From: Halorubrum sp. DM2
GTDB taxonomy: Archaea; Halobacteriota; Halobacteria; Halobacteriales; Haloferacaceae
DNA length: 64,000 nt
Direction: 5' to 3'
NCBI RefSeq assembly: GCF_901686465.1
Contig: NZ_LR594487.1
Span: forward strand, 2,105,650-2,169,649
This document shows positions 35,616-44,099 of this stretch, one piece after another. The notes beneath the pieces are model-generated. The model did no database searches and was not told where the DNA came from. It was given only the letters and a program-made list of their open reading frames with translations. The position numbers and the translations under genes are program-made. Each line of letters starts with the position of its first letter. Positions within the stretch are counted from its first letter, which is position 1.

Positions 35616-36479
35616 ATGCAGGTCGACGCAGTGGTCCTCGACATCGACGGGGTGTTGGTCGACGTGGCGGACTCCTACCGACGGGCGATCCTCGAGTCCG
35701 TCGACCGAGTGTGCGGCAAGCCGATCGACCCCGCGGCGATTCAGGCGTTCAAGGACGCCGGCGGGTTCAACAACGACTGGGAGCTGACGGACGCGGCCGC
35801 CCTGTTCGTGATAGCCCGGCGCGAGGGACTCCGGATGGACATCGACGAGTTCACCGACCGCGTCCGCGAACTCGGCGGCGGCCTCGACGCCGCTAAGGAT
35901 GTCGTCGGCGACCTCCCGCGGGTCGCGCAGGCTCGCGTCCGCGACCAGTGGGACCGGGACGCGCTCCGCGAGACCTTTCAGGCGCTGTACCTCGGTTCGG
36001 AGCTGTACCGCGAGCTGGAGGGCGGCGAGCCACCGGTCGAGACGGAAGGGTACATCCACGACGAGCCGACGCTCGTCGACCCCGAGACCATCGCCGACCT
36101 CACCGCGCGGTTCGACGTGGGCGTCCTCACCGGCCGGCCGGCCGCGGAGGCCGACATCGCCTTGGAGCGCGTCGGCTTCGACGTGCCCGACGACCGCCGG
36201 TTCACGATGGACGACTGGGAAGAGGGGAAGCCCCACCCGCGGGCGCTCGTGGAGCTCGCGGAGCGGTTCGACGCCGAGCGCGTCGCGTTCGCGGGCGACA
36301 CCCTCGACGACGTGCGGACCGCGCGCAACGCCGACGAGAGCGACGCAACGCGCGTCTACTACGGAATCGGCGTGTTGACGGGCGGGCTGACGGGCGAGTC
36401 GGGTCGCGAGAAGTTCGCCGAGAGCGGTGCAGACGCCGTGGTCGAGGACGTGAACGAGCTGACGGAGTTGTTGGAGTAG
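35616..36479 (+). CDS. HAD-superfamily phosphatase (TIGR01548 type)
   Basis: 287 residues. HAD motif I is [20 protein letters not shown] (DxDGVL), motif [19 protein letters not shown] (TGR), motif III lysine in [11 protein letters not shown], and motif [19 protein letters not shown] (GDTxDD). The long helical cap contains [20 protein letters not shown]. The family appears in archaea beside histidine biosynthesis genes in some genomes, but no such gene is here. Start at the only well-placed ATG. Confidence 0.88.
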   Translation: MQVDAVVLDIDGVLVDVADSYRRAILESVDRVCGKPIDPAAIQAFKDAGGFNNDWELTDAAALFVIARREGLRMDIDEFTDRVRELGGGLDAAKDVVGDLPRVAQARVRDQWDRDALRETFQALYLGSELYRELEGGEPPVETEGYIHDEPTLVDPETIADLTARFDVGVLTGRPAAEADIALERVGFDVPDDRRFTMDDWEEGKPHPRALVELAERFDAERVAFAGDTLDDVRTARNADESDATRVYYGIGVLTGGLTGESGREKFAESGADAVVEDVNELTELLE

Positions 36480-36501
36480 CGGAAGAGAGCGGTGTGATCT
36501 G

Positions 36502-36517
36502 GATGGGCCCTGCCGGA
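36502..36517 (+). repeat. Left attachment site
   Basis: GATGGGCCCTGCCGGA, identical to 41455-41470. It is 23 bases after the HAD phosphatase stop and 70 bases from the recombinase stop. Confidence 0.85.
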
Positions 36518-36586
36518 ACCGCACTCCGAAGGTTGCGCCGGCTCCCGATGGGCGACCGGTCGCGTGTTGATGTGACTCTCGATTCG

Positions 36587-37624
36587 TCATAGGTCAGGGA
36601 GGTAGTCGCGACGCTGTTCAGATTTCTCGCGCGCGCTCCGGCGGTCGTAGTGTTCATCGAGGATGGTGTTGCTCGCGTCGAGCCGGTCAGAAACGACACG
36701 ACGAGGCACGTCCTCGCGCCGATACGCGGTGACCCGTCCGCTCCGAACGTCGTGCGGAGACCGGGACGAGGGACAGGTACTGGCCTTGTTCATGTCCGTC
36801 GCCTCGCAGGTCTCCACGTCGCGATCGTGGGGACACTCGGCACCGCGCCAGCAGGGACGAGTAATCCGATAGAGAGTGTCCCGAATCGTCGAGACAGAGG
36901 CGCGGCCGTACTGGGTCGTGACGAGCGGGTCCCGACCGTAGTCGTCTTTTACCTCGTTACGGGGACCATCGATGAAGTCCTCAAGAACACGGGAGACGTG
37001 CGGACTGACCGCGTTCCATCGCTCTCCCTTCTCCTTGTTTTTGAGCGGCGTCTCGGACTCGGGGCGGTGACGGAACTGGACGCCGGGGCGGTCGGTGTCG
37101 AGGTCGAGATCGCCCAAGTCGAGCGAGCGGACCGCACCGGCCCGCGCGCCCGTGTGCCACATCAGGAGCAGGGTGACGTGTTCGCGGCTCGCGTAGTTGT
37201 AGCGATTCAGGTACTCCAGAATATCACCGACGCGCTCGGGTTCGAGCGTCGTGTTACTCACATTCTGCCCGTTACTGACGGTCGGAAGCGGAACGTCCTC
37301 GCGTAGCCCGCCGCGAACCGCGTCGATCTCTTCAGCGAATCGGAGGAACGAGCGGAGTGTTGCCAGCTGGCCGCGAAGGGTGACCGGGGCGATCGGGTCG
37401 CGGTCGTCGCCGTTTCCCTCTCGACGCCAGACACGGTATCGATAGAGGTCGCGCCCGGCCAGCTCGTTCAGGTTTTCAATACCTTCCTCGGCGCACCACT
37501 GCTGGAACGCATCGAGTCGGTACCGCTGGCTCTTGATGGTCCGCTCGCTCAGCTCGTCACGACGAGCCTCGAAGTACATCGCGATACCCTCGCTCGGGGA
37601 GAGGGGTTCGAGGTCGTCGCTCAT
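36587..37624 (-). CDS. Tyrosine recombinase (integrase)
   Basis: 345 residues. An N-terminal SAM-like core-binding domain (LSERTIKSQRYRLDAFQQWC) precedes the catalytic domain: first Arg in WHTGARAGAVRSLDL, HxxR as SPHDVRSGRVTAYRRE, and nucleophile Tyr in LDEHYDRRS. A Cys-rich insert (PCWRGAECPHDRDVETCEAT) before HxxR is common in haloarchaeal integrases. Its start overlaps the zinc-finger gene stop by four bases. It should recombine the 16-base att repeats. Confidence 0.9.
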   Translation of the reverse strand: MSDDLEPLSPSEGIAMYFEARRDELSERTIKSQRYRLDAFQQWCAEEGIENLNELAGRDLYRYRVWRREGNGDDRDPIAPVTLRGQLATLRSFLRFAEEIDAVRGGLREDVPLPTVSNGQNVSNTTLEPERVGDILEYLNRYNYASREHVTLLLMWHTGARAGAVRSLDLGDLDLDTDRPGVQFRHRPESETPLKNKEKGERWNAVSPHVSRVLEDFIDGPRNEVKDDYGRDPLVTTQYGRASVSTIRDTLYRITRPCWRGAECPHDRDVETCEATDMNKASTCPSSRSPHDVRSGRVTAYRREDVPRRVVSDRLDASNTILDEHYDRRSAREKSEQRRDYLPDL

Positions 37625-37800
37625 TCCTGACCTCCGTCATCGTCGAGAATATTCGCACACCGCTCGCAGACAGGTTCGTCCCGATCAGCATCGTACCCGT
37701 CAGCGAGGTTCTCGCAGTAGGAACAGGTCCCGTCGGAGTTTTTACTCAGCGTTACATCTGACCGTCTGGGGCCTACAAGCCCCGTTATGGTTCCGTTCAT
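37621..37800 (-). CDS. Small zinc-finger protein of the integrated element
   Basis: 59 residues with CSYC (about 29-32) and CERC (about 47-50), a four-Cys knuckle pair, ending ANILDDDGGQE. ATGA overlap with the integrase suggests co-translation and a role as excision or regulatory partner. The start at 37800 is uncertain; an in-frame start at 37830 exists but would fall inside the palindrome at 37824-37847. Confidence 0.6.
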   Translation of the reverse strand: MNGTITGLVGPRRSDVTLSKNSDGTCSYCENLADGYDADRDEPVCERCANILDDDGGQE

Positions 37801-37823
37801 GGCGTGAAACCGGAACCACCTCT

Positions 37824-37847
37824 GGGCCAACGCTGCAACGTTGGCCC
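37824..37847. promoter_or_regulatory. Perfect palindrome in the element control region
   Basis: GGGCCAACG (37824-37832) and CGTTGGCCC (37839-37847) around CTGCAA. It lies between the divergent integrase operon and winged-helix gene, so it may be the operator of the winged-helix regulator. A smaller hairpin GGGGC/GCCCC is nearby at about 37769-37784. Confidence 0.45.
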
Positions 37848-38005
37848 CTCTTCACTACCCGACGATTCATCACTAGCCTACTGGGTAGCTCCGTAGTTCC
37901 CCTTTTGGAGTAGTGGTACTTAGCTGTTGGGTCTAATTAGTAACGTCGAATAGATTACGCCCATATGGCAGCACCTTTTTGGTTAGCTGGGGCATGGACG
38001 CAACC

Positions 38006-38404
38006 ATGAGCGAACCAGAACCCTCTGAATTTGAAAGATACATCGACGAACACGGCTGGAAAGTCAGCACCGGAGAGTATGATTACGAGGAACTCAGCCC
38101 TCCAGAGTGGTTCACCGAACTGGACCGAGAGATCTGCGTCCTTTTGGGACACGGATTCATATTTACTCCATCACTAATCGCAAAGAACATAGAGCGCCCA
38201 CGAAGTTCCGTCTCGCGGCGGCTAAACACATTAGAAGCGGGAGGCATTGTCGAGAAAGTTGAGAGGGGGCACTACAAGCTAACAGAGGAGGGGTACGCAA
38301 GGCTATTACAGAGGGTCACAAGGGAAGGGCCTGAAGGAGAGAGAAATTGGTACACGATAAAAATTCCCTCCCCCGAGGAAATTCAAGAGTCAAACGAGGA
38401 GTAG
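38006..38404 (+). CDS. Winged-helix regulator of the integrated element
   Basis: 132 residues. LDREICVLLGHGFIFTPSLI, AKNIERPRSSVSRRLNTLEA and GGIVEKVERGHYKLTEEGYA form a MarR-like winged helix. An upstream in-frame ATG at 37994 is possible; 38006 fits better with a CTTTTTGG box at about 37974. Codons are AT-rich compared with host genes. Placed opposite the integrase operon, the arrangement of a plasmid or provirus repressor. Confidence 0.75.
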   Translation: MSEPEPSEFERYIDEHGWKVSTGEYDYEELSPPEWFTELDREICVLLGHGFIFTPSLIAKNIERPRSSVSRRLNTLEAGGIVEKVERGHYKLTEEGYARLLQRVTREGPEGERNWYTIKIPSPEEIQESNEE

Positions 38405-38475
38405 CATTTAAAAATATCTACAAACTCTGCCTCCAGCTTGCTCAGTAAAGAAGACTCACGATCGCTCAATACAGG

Positions 38476-38667
38476 TCACCCACCGATCAGGATTAGTAAG
38501 CCGACAGCCGAACAGAGTGCGCCTAATCCACGAAAGAATGTCTTTCCACTATCGGACACGGAATCTTCGTCCACAGCCCCGAAGAACCAAAACCGAAGGG
38601 TTGCTTCGGGCCAAATTGCCCCAGTAATACCCGCTATAAACAAAAGGAATCCTGCGATGCCATTCAT
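38476..38667 (-). CDS. Two-helix membrane protein (DUF6199-like)
   Basis: 63 residues: helix 1 GIAGFLLFIAGITGAIW, a loop with PEATLRFWFFGAVDEDSVSD, helix 2 FFRGLGALCSAVGLLILIGG. The W-P-E...S-D...R-G pattern recalls DUF6199 membrane proteins (from memory). An AT-rich upstream stretch (ACTATTACTTG) could serve as promoter. Role in the element unknown. Confidence 0.6.
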   Translation of the reverse strand: MNGIAGFLLFIAGITGAIWPEATLRFWFFGAVDEDSVSDSGKTFFRGLGALCSAVGLLILIGG

Positions 38668-38787
38668 ACCACAAACTGCTGTCTATCAAGTAATAGTTCT
38701 TCTGGCGACCGATTCGCAGTCTTCATCGACCGGCTGTTTCACCCAGTTTATATCTGAAGAATAAGATTTTAACAGAGCCATTCTAAC

Positions 38788-40725
38788 CTATCTCTCATCG
38801 AGGGGTAGCATACAGGGGCGAGGTTCGTCGCGGTCCATATCCGGGTTCGAGACGTGGTAGTCGTCGACGATCAGTAGCCGATCAGCAACATCCGGGTCGG
38901 TGATACCGTTATTGACGAACCCGCGGGCGATCGTCTCAGGGTCGTGGGTCGCGACACCGGTCCGTCCGTTCCGGAATATCTCCCCTTGTGCGAGGTCGTT
39001 CGCGAGCCGAGTGTTCTCGATGATATACGCGACAGGGAGTTCCAGCTGGACCATGTCGACACCGCCGCCGCCGGGCTGGTGTTCGTTACCGTCGGCGTCG
39101 ACGATCGCTTTCAATTCGTAGCCGAACTGTGGTTCACGTCGGCGTCGATCGATTGACTCGGACTCGGGCTGTTCGGTTCCGTTCAGTACCTCACCGACGA
39201 ATTCCTTGTACGACGGGTCGATGTTCAGATGTGCCAGTATCGAGGGGAGCGACACGTCTTGACCGTGAACGTCGAGATAGCCCTGGACGCGCTCACGAAT
39301 AAGCGCCTTCCGAGGTGATTCTCCGTAGGACCACGCGCTATCTGCGCTCGGCCAGCGTTCAGCGAGCGAACGGTCCGGTTCCGGATTCGGCGGTGGGGCT
39401 GTCGCGCCGGCTGCCCATCGGAGATCGTCGTCGAGCGCGGTCTCCGGCTCAGGCGGACCATCGAGCCGGTCTTGGTCGATAGTCCACGGAGAGCCACAGC
39501 ATGAGCAGACGACATCGGCACCGTGGCCGTCGTCCCATCGAATGCGCTCGCCGTGGGGGTCAACCTGTCCCGTTTCCTCGTTTTCAGCCCGCTGTTCACA
39601 CCGGTCCGCACAGATAGCCTGATTCACGGTTTGCGAGCGGGAGGTCCGTCGACGAGCGGCGGACCAGTAGAGCGCGCCCCACGCGAGGTACTCGATCGGC
39701 TTGTCGAGCAGCTCCTCGGTGTAGCCGCCCATATACGCGGCGAGATACGAACCGAGGTTTTGAACGTCCGCGTTTAGCGAGATACAGCCAGTATCGTCCG
39801 CTAGATAATCGTCGACCGAAGTGTAGTCGTGACCGCCGACACCGGCTGAGTCACACTCTGCTACGTGTTTGTCGATCACGCGCTCGAACTCGGAGCCAAC
39901 CGAACGGAGATCGAGCGAGGTCGCGGCCGCGTCGAAGTAGACGCCGACGTGAAGGTGCGTATAACAGGCGTTCATTCCGGTCCGCTCTCCATCGTCCGCG
40001 GCCGAACCCATCCCGTGCGGTTCAGCTTGGAGCCAGTAGCCCCAGTCGTCCGAGTCGAGTCCGAGATGATACTCCAACGTGTTCCGAAGCGTGTCGCGGA
40101 CGCCACCGTAACTGAACGCGTCGTGAATCGCGTCGAGATGGTCGACAGGGGAGAGTCGGTCACCATCAGGGACGGACGACGCCGTGAGCGTCAGCATCGC
40201 CGTCGCGGGGTCGTCCCACGCGGGGACCGCCTCACCTCCAGTGGGTCGCTCTCCGCCACCCATCTGACGCTGTAGCGCGCGAGCCCGTGCGTACTGTTTC
40301 CGGCTGTAGTCCTCTCCCCACGCGTCGACGAGCGGGACATCGAATTCATCGCCCGACTGTCGGTCAGCGAACCGGGCGACGAGACCTTCGTAGTCGACAT
40401 GTGACCGAAGGAAGGCGTGAAGCGCGTCGACCCACGTCGCGGCTGTACGCCGGTCGAGCGTCCGAATCGAAAACGCGTCTTCGAGCGGGTCGTCGGAGTC
40501 GACCCACTCCTCGGAGAATTCAGGGTCCGTGACGATTCGGCGGAGCTTCCGCCCATGGCTGACCGATAGGGGAAGCTCAGCGAGGTCGGGGTACTGGGCT
40601 GCGAACTCAGCGACCCTTTCGACAACTCGATCGTCGTCCTCCTGAAAAGAAGCGGTAGAGCCGTTTACAGAGTTAGTCTCCTTGGAAGGCCAAGACGCAG
40701 ACCCGGATGAAGACTCGCTACTCAT
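38788..40725 (-). CDS. Rolling-circle replication initiator (HUH Rep)
   Basis: 645 residues. Motif 1 is MLTLTAS (about 177-183), motif 2 is THLHVGVYF with the HUH pair His257/His259, and motif 3 is SYLAAYMGGY with candidate nucleophile tyrosines 327 and 331. A Cys knuckle set (CADRC, CSCCGSPW) follows. Size and layout match Rep proteins of haloarchaeal small plasmids and pleolipovirus-related elements. It would nick one strand at the origin. ATG 40725 overlaps the end of a 55-residue frame by eight bases. Confidence 0.85.
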   Translation of the reverse strand: MSSESSSGSASWPSKETNSVNGSTASFQEDDDRVVERVAEFAAQYPDLAELPLSVSHGRKLRRIVTDPEFSEEWVDSDDPLEDAFSIRTLDRRTAATWVDALHAFLRSHVDYEGLVARFADRQSGDEFDVPLVDAWGEDYSRKQYARARALQRQMGGGERPTGGEAVPAWDDPATAMLTLTASSVPDGDRLSPVDHLDAIHDAFSYGGVRDTLRNTLEYHLGLDSDDWGYWLQAEPHGMGSAADDGERTGMNACYTHLHVGVYFDAAATSLDLRSVGSEFERVIDKHVAECDSAGVGGHDYTSVDDYLADDTGCISLNADVQNLGSYLAAYMGGYTEELLDKPIEYLAWGALYWSAARRRTSRSQTVNQAICADRCEQRAENEETGQVDPHGERIRWDDGHGADVVCSCCGSPWTIDQDRLDGPPEPETALDDDLRWAAGATAPPPNPEPDRSLAERWPSADSAWSYGESPRKALIRERVQGYLDVHGQDVSLPSILAHLNIDPSYKEFVGEVLNGTEQPESESIDRRRREPQFGYELKAIVDADGNEHQPGGGGVDMVQLELPVAYIIENTRLANDLAQGEIFRNGRTGVATHDPETIARGFVNNGITDPDVADRLLIVDDYHVSNPDMDRDEPRPCMLPLDER

Positions 40726-40885
40726 CGCCCGACCTCCGGTGAGTCTCGCCCGCGCCGCCAGTCGTTCGGCTCCCTCCGGTCGCCGTGCGCGGCCGGCGGC
40801 GCTCGGACCGGGTACGCCGGTCCTCGCGCACCACAAGGTCGCCGGCCGCTTGGAGAGACTGACCGGCAGGCGCGGAGCTGCTCAT
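40718..40885 (-). CDS. Small basic protein ahead of Rep
   Basis: 55 residues (MSSSAPAGQSLQAAGDLVVR, then an Arg/Thr-rich tail). Its start overlaps the stop of the zinc-finger frame at 40882-40885 and its end overlaps the Rep start, so three frames are chained. No family recognised. Chaining supports it; the arginine-rich composition weakens it. Confidence 0.4.
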   Translation of the reverse strand: MSSSAPAGQSLQAAGDLVVREDRRTRSERRRPRTATGGSRTTGGAGETHRRSGDE

Positions 40886-41133
40886 TCCTCTCCCTCACGC
40901 CCACCGTCAGCAGCGAGATCGCGGCCGAGGCAGTTTTTCAGCTGGGTGGTCCGGTTAGAAGGTTGGCGTCCACCGAACCGGGGAAGCTCTCGGTTCGGGC
41001 AGTCGACGTGATGCCCGTACTCGGTGGAGCCGTCAGGCGACTCAGTACAGCGAGCGCCGCAGGCAGGGCACCAGAACTCCCCTGGTCCATCTGTGGTCAG
41101 GGTCGTCCCCCCGGACTGATCGGTGAGTCTCAC
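40882..41133 (-). CDS. Zinc-finger protein of the Rep operon
   Basis: 83 residues. FWCPACGARCTESPDGSTEY and HHVDCPNRE give a Cys-rich finger (CPAC...C...C). First clear gene of the rep operon. Small zinc fingers beside rep genes are common on haloarchaeal plasmids. Function unknown. Confidence 0.6.
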   Translation of the reverse strand: MRLTDQSGGTTLTTDGPGEFWCPACGARCTESPDGSTEYGHHVDCPNRELPRFGGRQPSNRTTQLKNCLGRDLAADGGREGEE

Positions 41134-41139
41134 ACCAGA

Positions 41140-41340
41140 TCACCCCTCGCGGGACGATCGCGGCCCGCCTGCCCACCCCGTAAAGGGGTAGGCAGGCCGG
41201 GCAAAGCGAGAGCGACGACGGTACCAATCGCACCACGGACCGGGGGAACACCTACACCAATGGGTGGGTAGGCGGGTGGGTGGATCGACGCAGTAGCGAC
41301 TACAGTATTCGCACGACAGCAACGACCCGGAACCGGGCAC
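41140..41340 (-). CDS. Possible small Cys-rich protein
   Basis: 66 residues beginning MPGSGSLLSCEYCSRYCVDP, with further CRC and WCDWYRR. Cys pairs suggest metal binding, but the frame overlaps the strong hairpin at 41167-41197, and no promoter is visible. It could be a chance frame. Confidence 0.3.
   Translation of the reverse strand: MPGSGSLLSCEYCSRYCVDPPTRLPTHWCRCSPGPWCDWYRRRSRFARPAYPFTGWAGGPRSSREG
41167..41197. other. Strong hairpin upstream of rep, candidate replication origin
   Basis: GCCTGCC, one mismatch, ACCCC, loop GTAAA, then GGGGT, one mismatch, GGCAGGC. Rolling-circle origins are nicked in or beside such hairpins near rep. The link to replication is inferred. The 41341-41454 stretch beyond it holds no gene that I can see. 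Confidence 0.4.
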
Positions 41341-41454
41341 CGGTCGACATACCTCTCAGCGGCCGATTTTCGGGACCCTCTGAAGCGTCGATTTCCGGCG
41401 TAAGAACTACCGAGCGAAGCGTTTCGGAGAACACCCGATGACGGGTGTAAACGC

Positions 41455-41470
41455 GATGGGCCCTGCCGGA
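41455..41470 (+). repeat. Right attachment site, inside tRNA 3' end
   Basis: GATGGGCCCTGCCGGA, identical to 36502-36517, covering the acceptor stem and start of the T-arm of the tRNA on the minus strand. Confidence 0.85.
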
Positions 41471-41531
41471 TTCGAACCGGCGATCAACTCGTTATGAGCG
41501 AGTCGCTTTAACCGGACTAAGCTAAGGGCCC
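41457..41531 (-). tRNA. tRNA with CAU anticodon (Met or Ile2)
   Basis: 75 bases. Acceptor GGGCCCT/AGGGCCC, D-arm beginning GCTTAGTCCGG, anticodon stem ACTCG/CGAGT with loop CTCATAA, T-arm GCCGG TTCGAAT CCGGC, discriminator A. The anticodon is CAU. GGGCCC acceptor stems in archaea often belong to tRNA-Ile2, whose C34 is changed to agmatidine; elongator Met is the alternative. Serves as attachment site for the integrated element. Confidence 0.92.
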
Positions 41532-41621
41532 GCCGTCGTGATTAGCGGTTTTTCTCGATTCCACTTTAGGCTGCCGGGTCGGGAGCGGGTGGCGGTGAGA
41601 CCTGACGAGAGGAAGGAGAGA

Positions 41622-41694
41622 CGCCGAAGCCAGGACTCGAACCTGGGACCGCCTCGTTAACAGCGAGGCGCTCTACCAACTGAGCTACTTCGGC
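41622..41694 (-). tRNA. tRNA-Asn (GTT)
   Basis: 73 bases. Acceptor GCCGAAG/CTTCGGC, D-arm GCTCAGTTGGTAGAGC, anticodon stem CCTCG/CGAGG with loop CTGTTAA (anticodon GUU), T-arm CCAGG TTCGAGT CCTGG, discriminator G. No intron. It lies 90 bases upstream of the CAU tRNA on the same strand and opposite to the CCA-adding enzyme gene. Confidence 0.95.
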
Positions 41695-41854
41695 CCATCT
41701 TCGGGTACTCACGTTGTTTTGATAGGGCTTTCGTTTCCGCCCGACTGAGCGAGGTTCGACGGACCCGAAGGGTGCGAGACGTTAGCGCGGCGGCCGACCG
41801 TCGCGCCACCGATCCGACCGACACGTTTTCGGCCGGACCGCGAGACCGTTCGGT

Positions 41855-43264
41855 ATGGACGACGAGGAGACCGCCGGGGACGAGCTTGCGGCGGTGCTGT
41901 CGCGCGTCCGCGAGCGTGCCCTGCCGGAGCCGGAGGAGCGCGAGCGGCTGCGCGCGGCGAGCGCGGCGTTGACCGAGCGGACCCGCGAGGCGATAGCCGA
42001 TCTTGCCGTCGACGCCGACGTGGTTCAGGTCGGGTCGACCGCGCGCGGCACGTGGGTCGCCGGCGACCGCGACATCGATCTCTTCGTCCGGTTCGACGCA
42101 GAACTCGACCGCGCCGAGTTGGAGGAGTACGGGCTGGCGGTCGGACACGCGGTCCTCCCGGACGGCCACGAGGAGTACGCGGAGCACCCGTACGTGAAGG
42201 GAAGCTACGACGGGTTCGACGTCGACTTGGTCCCCTGTCACGACGTGGAGACGGCGGTCGACCTGGTCTCGGCGGTCGACCGCACCCCGTTCCACGACGC
42301 GTACCTCTCCGCGCGGCTCGACGACGGCCTCGCGGCGGACGTGGTGGTGGCGAAGGCCTTCCTGAAGGGGATCGGCGCGTACGGCAGCGACCTCCGGACG
42401 GAGGGCTTTTCGGGATATCTCACGGAGCTGCTCGTGTTGGAGCTCGGCGGGTTCGTCCCGCTCGTCGAGTCGGCCCGGAGCTGGCACCCGCCCGTGGAGT
42501 TCGACCCCGAGGGGCACGCGGAGCGCACGTTCGAGGACCCGCTGGTCGTCGTCGACCCCACGGACCCGACGCGGAACGTCGCCGCGGTGCTGTCGGCGAC
42601 GAACCTCGCGCGGTTCCAACACTACGCGCGGGAGCTGCTCGCGGCTCCGAGCGAGGCCCTCTTCGAGCCGGACGAGCCGGAGCCGCTCGGATCCGGTGAG
42701 GTCCGCGACCACCTCGGCCGACGCGGGACGACGCCCGTCGCGGTCGTCTTCGACGCCCCCGACCTCGTCGACGACCAGCTGTGGCCGCAGCTCCGGCGGT
42801 CGCTCGACGGGATCGTCCGCGGGCTCGACGATCACGGGTTCGATGTCCTCCGGGCGACCGCGATGACGGACGCGGCGAGCGCGGAGACCGATCCGACTGG
42901 GGCGACGCGAGCGGCGCTGTACGCGGAGTTAGAGGTGACGGAACGGCCGACCGTCGAACGTCACGATGGACCGCCGGTCGCGGTGCGGAAACACGCGGCG
43001 AGCTTCTACGAGTCGTACGTCGACGACGTCGACCCGGACACGTACGGACCGTTCATCGACGGGGACCGCTACGTCGTCGAGCGCGAGCGCGAGTTCGCCA
43101 CCGTCAGGGAGTACCTCGAGAGCGACGCCGCGAGCGACGTGGCGCTCGGCGCGCAGGTGGAGTCGGCGTTTGCCGACCGCGACGTGCTGGTCGGCGACGC
43201 GGTCGCGACGCTCGCGCCCGCGTTCGGCCGGCCGCTCCGGGAGTTCTACGAGCCGCGACCGTGA
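41855..43264 (+). CDS. cca: CCA-adding enzyme (archaeal class I)
   Basis: 469 residues. Adds CCA to tRNA 3' ends. The nucleotidyltransferase motif VQVGSTARGTWVAGDRDIDL (GS...DxD) near residue 55, the helical KAFLKGIGAYGSDLRTEGFS and the tail-domain signature FYESYVDDVDPDTYGPFIDG are typical of archaeal class I enzymes. Fits the context: neither tRNA beside it encodes CCA. Start at ATG 41855. Confidence 0.95.
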   Translation: MDDEETAGDELAAVLSRVRERALPEPEERERLRAASAALTERTREAIADLAVDADVVQVGSTARGTWVAGDRDIDLFVRFDAELDRAELEEYGLAVGHAVLPDGHEEYAEHPYVKGSYDGFDVDLVPCHDVETAVDLVSAVDRTPFHDAYLSARLDDGLAADVVVAKAFLKGIGAYGSDLRTEGFSGYLTELLVLELGGFVPLVESARSWHPPVEFDPEGHAERTFEDPLVVVDPTDPTRNVAAVLSATNLARFQHYARELLAAPSEALFEPDEPEPLGSGEVRDHLGRRGTTPVAVVFDAPDLVDDQLWPQLRRSLDGIVRGLDDHGFDVLRATAMTDAASAETDPTGATRAALYAELEVTERPTVERHDGPPVAVRKHAASFYESYVDDVDPDTYGPFIDGDRYVVEREREFATVREYLESDAASDVALGAQVESAFADRDVLVGDAVATLAPAFGRPLREFYEPRP

Positions 43265-43325
43265 GGGCTTCCGTCGGAACGCGGCCGCGAGGAGCGGGAC
43301 GGAGACGCCGACGTGCGAGCGGGCG

Positions 43326-43640
43326 TCACCGAGAGACGCGGTCGAGAAGCCAGTAGACCAGCACCGCGACGAGGGTGACGACCACCGCAACCGCCGAGAG
43401 GAGCCCGGCGGCGCGGGGGAACGACAGCCAGAACGCGGCGTAGAAGGCGAGCGCGAACGCGAACAGGCCGACGACCAACAGTCCGCGGGAGGGGTTCTGG
43501 ACCGCCGCGACGAACGCGCGCTGGAGGATCGAGAGGTCGCCGAACCCGGGGACATCCTCCGGGTCCGCGTCCTCGGAGGGCGGTCCGGAGTCGCCGGAGC
43601 CTGCCGCCTCGGCGTCGACGGAGCTATCGGTGTCGGTCAC
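43326..43640 (-). CDS. Two-helix membrane protein
   Basis: About 104 residues from a GTG at 43640; start uncertain since the frame is open upstream to 43736. An acidic N-terminus leads to ILQRAFVAAVQNPSRG, then helices GLLVVGLFAFALAFYAAFWL and AAGLLSAVAVVVTLVAVLVY, ending DRVSR. No family recognised. Same strand as the CrcB pair but separated by about 100 bases. Confidence 0.6.
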   Translation of the reverse strand: MTDTDSSVDAEAAGSGDSGPPSEDADPEDVPGFGDLSILQRAFVAAVQNPSRGLLVVGLFAFALAFYAAFWLSFPRAAGLLSAVAVVVTLVAVLVYWLLDRVSR

Positions 43641-43736
43641 GCGCCCGAATACGGGCCGGAGGATGCTGTACCTATCGCTTGGCGGGCCGGTATCGAGCGG
43701 ACGGCGAACGGTCACCGATCGGGAGTCGGCTGTCAC

Positions 43737-44099
43737 TCAGCCGAAGACGCCGGCGACGGCGAACGAACCGAGGAGGAACGCGATCAGCCCGGCCGCGAGG
43801 TTCGACGCCGCGACCCCTGCCGCGGCGCGGCCTCCGGTCTCGCTCGCGGCCCGCACGGTCCCGACGGCGAACGACGAGAACGTCGTGAACGCCCCGCAGA
43901 AGCCGACGCCGAAGAGCAGCGTCGCCGCCGACCCGATCGGTGCGGCGGCCACCGCACCGAGGGCGAAGCTCCCGAGCGCGTTGACGACGAGAACCGACCG
44001 GCCTCCCTCGACGCGGAGGCCGACCGCGTGACGGGAGACCGCGCCGAGGGCCCCGCCGACACCGACGAGCGCCGGCGCGAGGAGCGGACCGGCGGTCAT
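43737..44099 (-). CDS. crcB: CrcB/Fluc fluoride channel subunit
   Basis: 120 residues, four helices. GGALGAVSRHAVGLRV, VNALGSFALGAVAA and GFCGAFTTFSSFAVGT are Fluc signatures (the Asn in the second helix, the FTTFS filter). Its ATG overlaps the stop of the second crcB gene by four bases, so the two subunits are made together and probably form a heterodimer that exports fluoride. Confidence 0.92.
   Translation of the reverse strand: MTAGPLLAPALVGVGGALGAVSRHAVGLRVEGGRSVLVVNALGSFALGAVAAAPIGSAATLLFGVGFCGAFTTFSSFAVGTVRAASETGGRAAAGVAASNLAAGLIAFLLGSFAVAGVFG

Larger units (their letters stand above)
36502..41470. mobile_element. Integrated element at tRNA(CAU), Rep and tyrosine-recombinase type
   Basis: A 16-base direct repeat GATGGGCCCTGCCGGA bounds about 4.95 kb. 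The right copy (41455-41470) overlaps the 3' end of a tRNA gene; the left copy (36502-36517) restores only that end. Cargo: tyrosine recombinase beside the left end, zinc-finger protein, winged-helix protein, small membrane protein, HUH Rep and small genes ahead of it. The part from about 37750 to 38780 is clearly more AT-rich than the host. No capsid, spike or ATPase genes are present, so an integrative plasmid or reduced pleolipovirus-type provirus is likely. Confidence 0.88.
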
